Assembly (NCBI RefSeq): GCF_043641665.1
Contig: NC_092196.1
Span: forward strand, 11,421,192 to 11,485,191
From: Enoplosus armatus
Taxonomy: Eukaryota > Chordata > Actinopteri > Centrarchiformes > Enoplosidae
Length of the DNA stretch: 64,000 nucleotides
Direction of reading: 5' to 3'
How positions within the stretch are numbered: the stretch's first letter is position 1; every line of letters starts with the position of its first letter. Below the pieces are notes generated by a model. It was not told where the DNA came from and searched no databases. It was given only the letters and a program-made list of their open reading frames with translations. The position numbers were made by a program, and so were the translations under genes. This document shows positions 59,500 to 64,000 of the stretch, in pieces.

Positions 59500-59930
59500 T
59501 GCTGCGCTGTACAACCATGTCAGACAGCGCAGCCCAGGCAGACCCTAATGAGAGCTGCTGGACATTCCTTCTCCCCAGAAACACAACAATGCTACTGTGG
59601 TTCTAACAGTGGACGAGAGTTGGCCGACCTCTGCCTGCATGTTGGTTCTGGCTGGCTGTTGACGGACGCTTCGGACGTCAGTGGAGCTGTAATGAATGAC
59701 TTGTCTCTTCTCCTTCGGACGGCAAACAGGCAGCAACTGACAGGAATGGCTGGTAGAGACAGGACAGAGAGAATGACGATCCTCTCTCCCGTTGTGTTAA
59801 GCAGACTCCAGGACAGCTACTCCTTACACCGACTTCTCAGTTAAGCTCCACACACAGAAAGAGCAGTATTATGAAACCAAGTCAAACAGCAAGGGGTGGG
59901 GCTGAGTTTTAGGCAATGGGCGGGAAAACA
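59500..59930 (-). promoter_or_regulatory. sun1: candidate sun1 promoter and noncoding first exon
   Basis: On the minus strand the stretch at about 59,885-59,930 has TTTTCCCGCCCATTGCC (E2F/Sp-type) and CAGCCCCACCCCTTGC (KLF/Sp-type). The sequence just downstream (59,500-59,870) is CpG-richer than its surroundings. This would place transcription start near 59,850. I could not fix the first splice donor. A second candidate start lies near 61,520, where TTTC/GTGAGT occurs. Confidence 0.35.
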
Positions 59931-60008
59931 ACTTGTCTGAGGGTTGAGCTACTCATAGTGGAACAGGCACTATGTGAACAAGCTGTGCAAACATTGCAAC
60001 CATAATAC

Positions 60009-60675
60009 ACTCAGTTGCCAGTTTATTCGGTACACCTAGGTAAAACTAATGCAGTCTAATACAACAGTCCTGCAATAAATCCTCCCCTCATGGAGGTTAT
60101 AATGTACAGTTTTTGTTTAAACTGTTTTAGAGAGGTGTTGATTCAATTGTATGATCATTTAGGAGGCCCCTTCAAAAAGGGTCACAAGATAAATCTGAGG
60201 GGTCATGAGATGGTTAATGGGTTGTTGTGATACACACATTTTGGGTTCATTTTTCTGACTTCTCTCTAATCTTCTAATTCTTTGTGAAATACTTAATAAT
60301 TTGAACATTTCTTTAAATGCAACCTTTGTGAGAAGCTTAGGGGAAATACCTCTTGTGTGTAAACCACTCATCTGAGACATCTGAAATGTGACAATGAGCC
60401 CCAACTAGACACTGATTTATGCATAAGGGGGCCCCAGTCAAAAAGATTGGGAACCACTGGGCTAAGTAATAGAAACACCTCTCTGTATAATGTGAAGTTC
60501 AACAGCACCACAAACTACATCCTCCAAAATGCAAAATAATCAAACAGTTGAATCAACACCTCTTTCAACAACAACTGAACATTATATCCTTCATGAAGGG
60601 AGAATTTATTGCAGGACTGTTGAATTAGACTGCATTAGTTATAGCTAGGTGTACCGAATAAAGTGCCAACCGAGT
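60009..60675. mobile_element. TIR-bearing MITE with a nested element
   Basis: The left end ACTCAGTTGCCAGTTTATTC and the right end, read inverted, ACTCGGTTGGCACTTTATTC continue into GGTACACC. This gives 28-bp terminal inverted repeats with three mismatches. Sub-terminal inverted similarity continues for about 100 bases. The middle (about 60,160-60,465) matches another common fish repeat that ends TTGGGAACCACTGG, suggesting insertion of one element into the other. Neither codes for protein. Confidence 0.7.
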
Positions 60676-63110
60676 AACCATGCAGCATACCACTCCACTC
60701 CATATCCACGTGACCAAAACGTCCTCATATACCCTGAGCAAGAAGGGAACTCCTACTCCAACTTCTACTCAGCTATTCAACCAAAGACGGAGCGGCAAAT
60801 AAAACAGATGGCTTTCCCCAAAATCCACCACCAAGATCTCAACCCATAATCTTAATCATGTTTCAAATCCGCATCCAAGTCTCCAAGCCGAAAAGAAGGA
60901 TAAACGGAAACAAATATCCAAAAGCCAAGGGGACTACTTTAATTCAGCCAGGATTAGGTTTTTTTTTGGATTTGTCAACTGGTGCAATGAATCATGATGC
61001 AAGTGCTGAATGTGGGCACCCCAAAAATCAAATAGCAACCTCCGCTGAGAATAAGGGAGAGCACGGTGTAACACTCTTACCCATCCGCCTGATTAAACTG
61101 TAGTCTGAGCACAGGTCAGTAAAGAGCAACTCATAACCTGCAATCTTTTCTGAGATATTACAGCATTTAATTCTTGAGCTCATAATTCAGGAGACAGGTT
61201 GAACAAACACATACCTACAGTCTGAACATGCTACACAGTGACACCTTTCCCCACAGTGCTGTATTTCTCCTCGCACGTTTGTTTTTGCTGGCTCCTTTAC
61301 GCAAACCACCTGCGACGAAGAGGGCAAACTACTGAGTCCTGAGACAAGTCCACCTACTGTCAAAGCAGTGTTAGAGACTGGTGCCTGTAAAACACGTACT
61401 TAGTGTAATAATAGCTGCAGATAGTGTCCGGCCAAATGACATATAAGTCTAGTTACATTCTCACGTTGCCCAGTGCTAAATTTAGACGCCATGTATTTAA
61501 ATAACGCCGTCACTCACGAAAGCAGCGACTTGCAGGCTTGAGCAACGACGCACTATTCCCATTTCTTACCATACACGTTCATTTAACATTTCGGACTCAA
61601 AACACACGCACTCACTCGCTGGCCACTCTTAATAACGGATAAGACATTTCACTGTAATAATGTCGCAGATGTGTAAAATACACCCAAGAAAATAAGGCCT
61701 GGGATTGCGTTAGTTGTGGGTAAAGGAGCTCAGCAAGGACAAAATTAATCTAGATCAAACGAAATGACACATTCACAACACAACATTGCAGCTACATTTA
61801 CGTATAGGATGTTATTTATAGTAGCATGTCAACTTGCCCGCGTGGTTAGAGTCCATGTATGTTATTATTCTTTAAGAGCGTAATCCAAAGGGAAAAAGAT
61901 CCACACATTACTATCACGGAAGATGCGCAAACTTCTGCCAGCATCCCGACGCACGGGAACCCAAAGCTTAATTATTACTGCGGAGCCACGGATCCTAAGC
62001 GGTATATTTAGAGTAAAGGAAAAAAAACCACAAAAGTTTGCAAGTAGCTTCAGAGTGTTATGCTAGTGCACAACAAGCAGATTTCCAAAATGGCTTCCCA
62101 GGCGTAACAAAGCCAGAAGGATCGCTGCCGAGCTGATCCTCCCACTCCCAGGCCCTCTATTGTCGGCCAGGGCGCACACTTTAAATCTATTGGAGGAAAG
62201 AAGCACTGGTGCAACGGCATGAACCGGACTGCTGCTGGAGATCCGTGCATCGAGAGGGACCACACTATTGTTTAAATTGACATTGAACCCCTGGATGAGA
62301 TCTCAACTGATACTCAAGGTCCCCGTATCACAGCTTCCACCAAAACAACCTCAAACACATTCCTGACGGCATTAATGATCGGTGATATAATAATAATTAT
62401 TATTATTATTATTGTTGTTGTTATTATTGTTATGTATATTAGTATAGTATATGTATTATTATAGCTATCATAATTATAAATTTTCTTGTTTTGCTCTCAA
62501 TTATCATGTAAACAAGTGCGAGATCAAATTTGGAAAGTCAGTGCTTTATTCTGCCATATTTAATAGCAGGGACACAGTCAGGATTTTTAAAATCCGGAGG
62601 TCATGAGTCCAAGCAATCCTACCCCTGCAGAAATATTTGAACAGACCCCAAAAGCAAAGTCTATAAAAAGTTTCTAGAGGACATGGCCTCAGTGTTAGCT
62701 ATGACCCTGTCTTGTTTATGCCTCATTCAACACTGAAACAAACTTGCAACAACTAATCCTCATACCGCAGTATGAGGAAAAGGTTGGCATCAGTATTGTT
62801 GCAACATTGCTGCAGTATTGTTACTACAAAGTGGGATTTAACCATTGCACCAATACTATAGGAAAAAAAGTGATTACAACGTTCTCTCTATTAATTTAGT
62901 CATGATGAAACAACACCATGGAGAGCCCCTGAAGTCCCTAAAAATTACTTATCTTGCTGCACACGATAATAACTTGTGTGTACATGTGTGTTTCATCTGG
63001 TATGCATAAGATAAAAAAAAACATCTTTCAGGACCTTGAATTCTCCATAATGTAACACTCAATTTTGCTTAGCAAGTACTTTTTGTTGCACATTTTGCTG
63101 GTAATCGTTT
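60676..63110. other. region upstream of sun1 without identified genes
   Basis: Mostly unique AT-rich sequence. A CpG-richer block lies at about 61,880-62,270. It contains AGCCATTTTGGAAAT on the minus strand, a YY1-like site, and may be an alternative promoter. An (ATT)n tract lies at about 62,388-62,440. No exon can be supported. Confidence 0.4.
62388..62440. repeat. (ATT)n/(GTT)n low-complexity tract
   Basis: About 50 bases of ATT units with an internal GTT block. Confidence 0.85.
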
Positions 63111-63114
63111 TACA

Positions 63115-63230
63115 TACATACAGTATAATTTTGAATGTAGGACTTTTACTTGAAACAGAGTATTATTACACTGTGATATTGCAACTTTTACTTCAGTAAA
63201 GTATCTGAGTACGTCTTCCACAACTGGTAA
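63115..63230. mobile_element. AAGTAAAAGTA-type MITE fragment
   Basis: TAGGACTTTTACTTGAAACA at one end and GTATCTGAGTACGTCTTCCA at the other are the right-hand portion of the family seen at 12,330 and 34,490. Confidence 0.5.
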
Positions 63231-63495
63231 AAACACGCTGTCAGTTGTAACTATCTGCCATATTAAAAAAAATGACTGAATGAATGAATACGATTATATT
63301 ATTATATGTGTTGGGAACAGGGTGGCATAACATTATACTTTAATACACACCAAGTGGATGCTGCTTTGCAACTGGCCTCTGAGCAGCAGATCAGTTGAAG
63401 CAGGAAATGTTCCATAGAGATATAGAGAATATTATTGATATCAAAACCTGAATCCAATAACTGAACTGATGAGAGCATGCAAGGTTTTGGGCGAG

Positions 63496-63509
63496 GCGCC
63501 ATCTGCTGG
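63496..63509 (-). promoter_or_regulatory. CTCF-like motif (perfect consensus)
   Basis: On the minus strand the sequence is CCAGCAGATGGCGC, matching CCASYAGRKGGCRS at all 14 positions. It lies upstream of sun1 in non-repetitive sequence. This is the best CTCF candidate in the window. Confidence 0.6.
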
Positions 63510-64000
63510 ACAGCAGCCTGTACACTTTATTTAGATGGATCCAATCTCACTGCGACCTTTGGACGTCTACAGCAGAAGGTGGGCTATGCCTCTGCCAAAT
63601 ACTTTTTTTATTTTCTACTGCTAACAACAGACATTTGAAACGTGACCAGGGGCCACAACCAGACACTGCTTTCCTGTAGGGGGGTCACAAGTACTTGTTA
63701 CTTCCCACCAACACCCCTTCTTCTTCTCCAAGCCTTGACCCCTGTCCTCTGTGTCTGGAGCAGCTTGAAGCCCCGTTTTGTTTAGTAAAACAAACCAGTA
63801 GTTACTGCCGTTGTAACCACAGTTTCGACATGCACCCGAGCAAGTAAATACTGAAGGAAACAAAATATATCTGTAAGCTACAAAATGCGAGCGTCTCCCG
63901 GATTTAAAGGAAGACGGAAGTGTTGGCTACAGGGTTGAAGCCCCTACCTTCGCATGGACACTCTGCCTTTGCTAATGTGAAGCTCAAGGAAATAGCCACA

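Overview
This window is vertebrate nuclear DNA, almost certainly from a spiny-rayed (percomorph) teleost fish. The evidence is spliced genes with GT/AG introns, a very heavy load of (AC)n/(GT)n microsatellites, and several dispersed repeats I recognise as common in percomorph genomes. No bacterial, viral or plasmid features are visible. Three protein-coding genes can be assembled exon by exon from reading frame, splice sites and homology recalled from the mammalian proteins.

Left part (1 to about 22,000): about 5.5 kb of gene-free DNA, then gprc5b on the plus strand. It has a CpG-rich promoter and noncoding first exon (about 5,880-6,406), an 8.1 kb first intron, one large coding exon carrying the signal peptide and all seven membrane segments (14,549-15,572), and two small coding exons for the C-terminal tail (15,813-15,934 and 17,487-17,531). 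A 3' UTR of about 3.4 kb follows. The conceptual protein is 396 aa.

Middle part (about 22,080-35,600): iqck on the minus strand, tail-to-tail with gprc5b as in mammals. Nine coding exons give a 344 aa protein with a canonical IQ motif. Introns 7 and 8 are large and repeat-rich. The last exon encodes a Ser/Pro-rich tail that I do not recall from the mammalian protein.

Right part (about 36,900-59,900): sun1 on the minus strand. Twenty-two coding exons assemble with perfectly matching phases into a 1,072 aa SUN-domain protein: conserved N-terminal nucleoplasmic domain, a run of skippable phase-1 exons, hydrophobic segments and a membrane anchor, coiled coils, and a C-terminal SUN domain with all three diagnostic cysteines. 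Its 3' end lies about 1.3 kb upstream of the iqck start. From 60,000 to the end I see mobile-element remains and a strong CTCF-like motif, but no gene I can identify.

The three genes are not an operon. Gprc5b is an orphan class C GPCR of the plasma membrane, Iqck is an IQ-motif (calmodulin-binding type) protein, and Sun1 is the inner-nuclear-membrane half of the LINC complex. I found no wholly new system. The most interesting points are the splicing logic of sun1 (a symmetric cassette block whose inclusion decides a zinc-knuckle cysteine), the fish-specific iqck tail, the sun1-iqck junction, a perfect 16-bp intronic hairpin, homeodomain-site clusters in gprc5b intron 1, and nested transposable elements.
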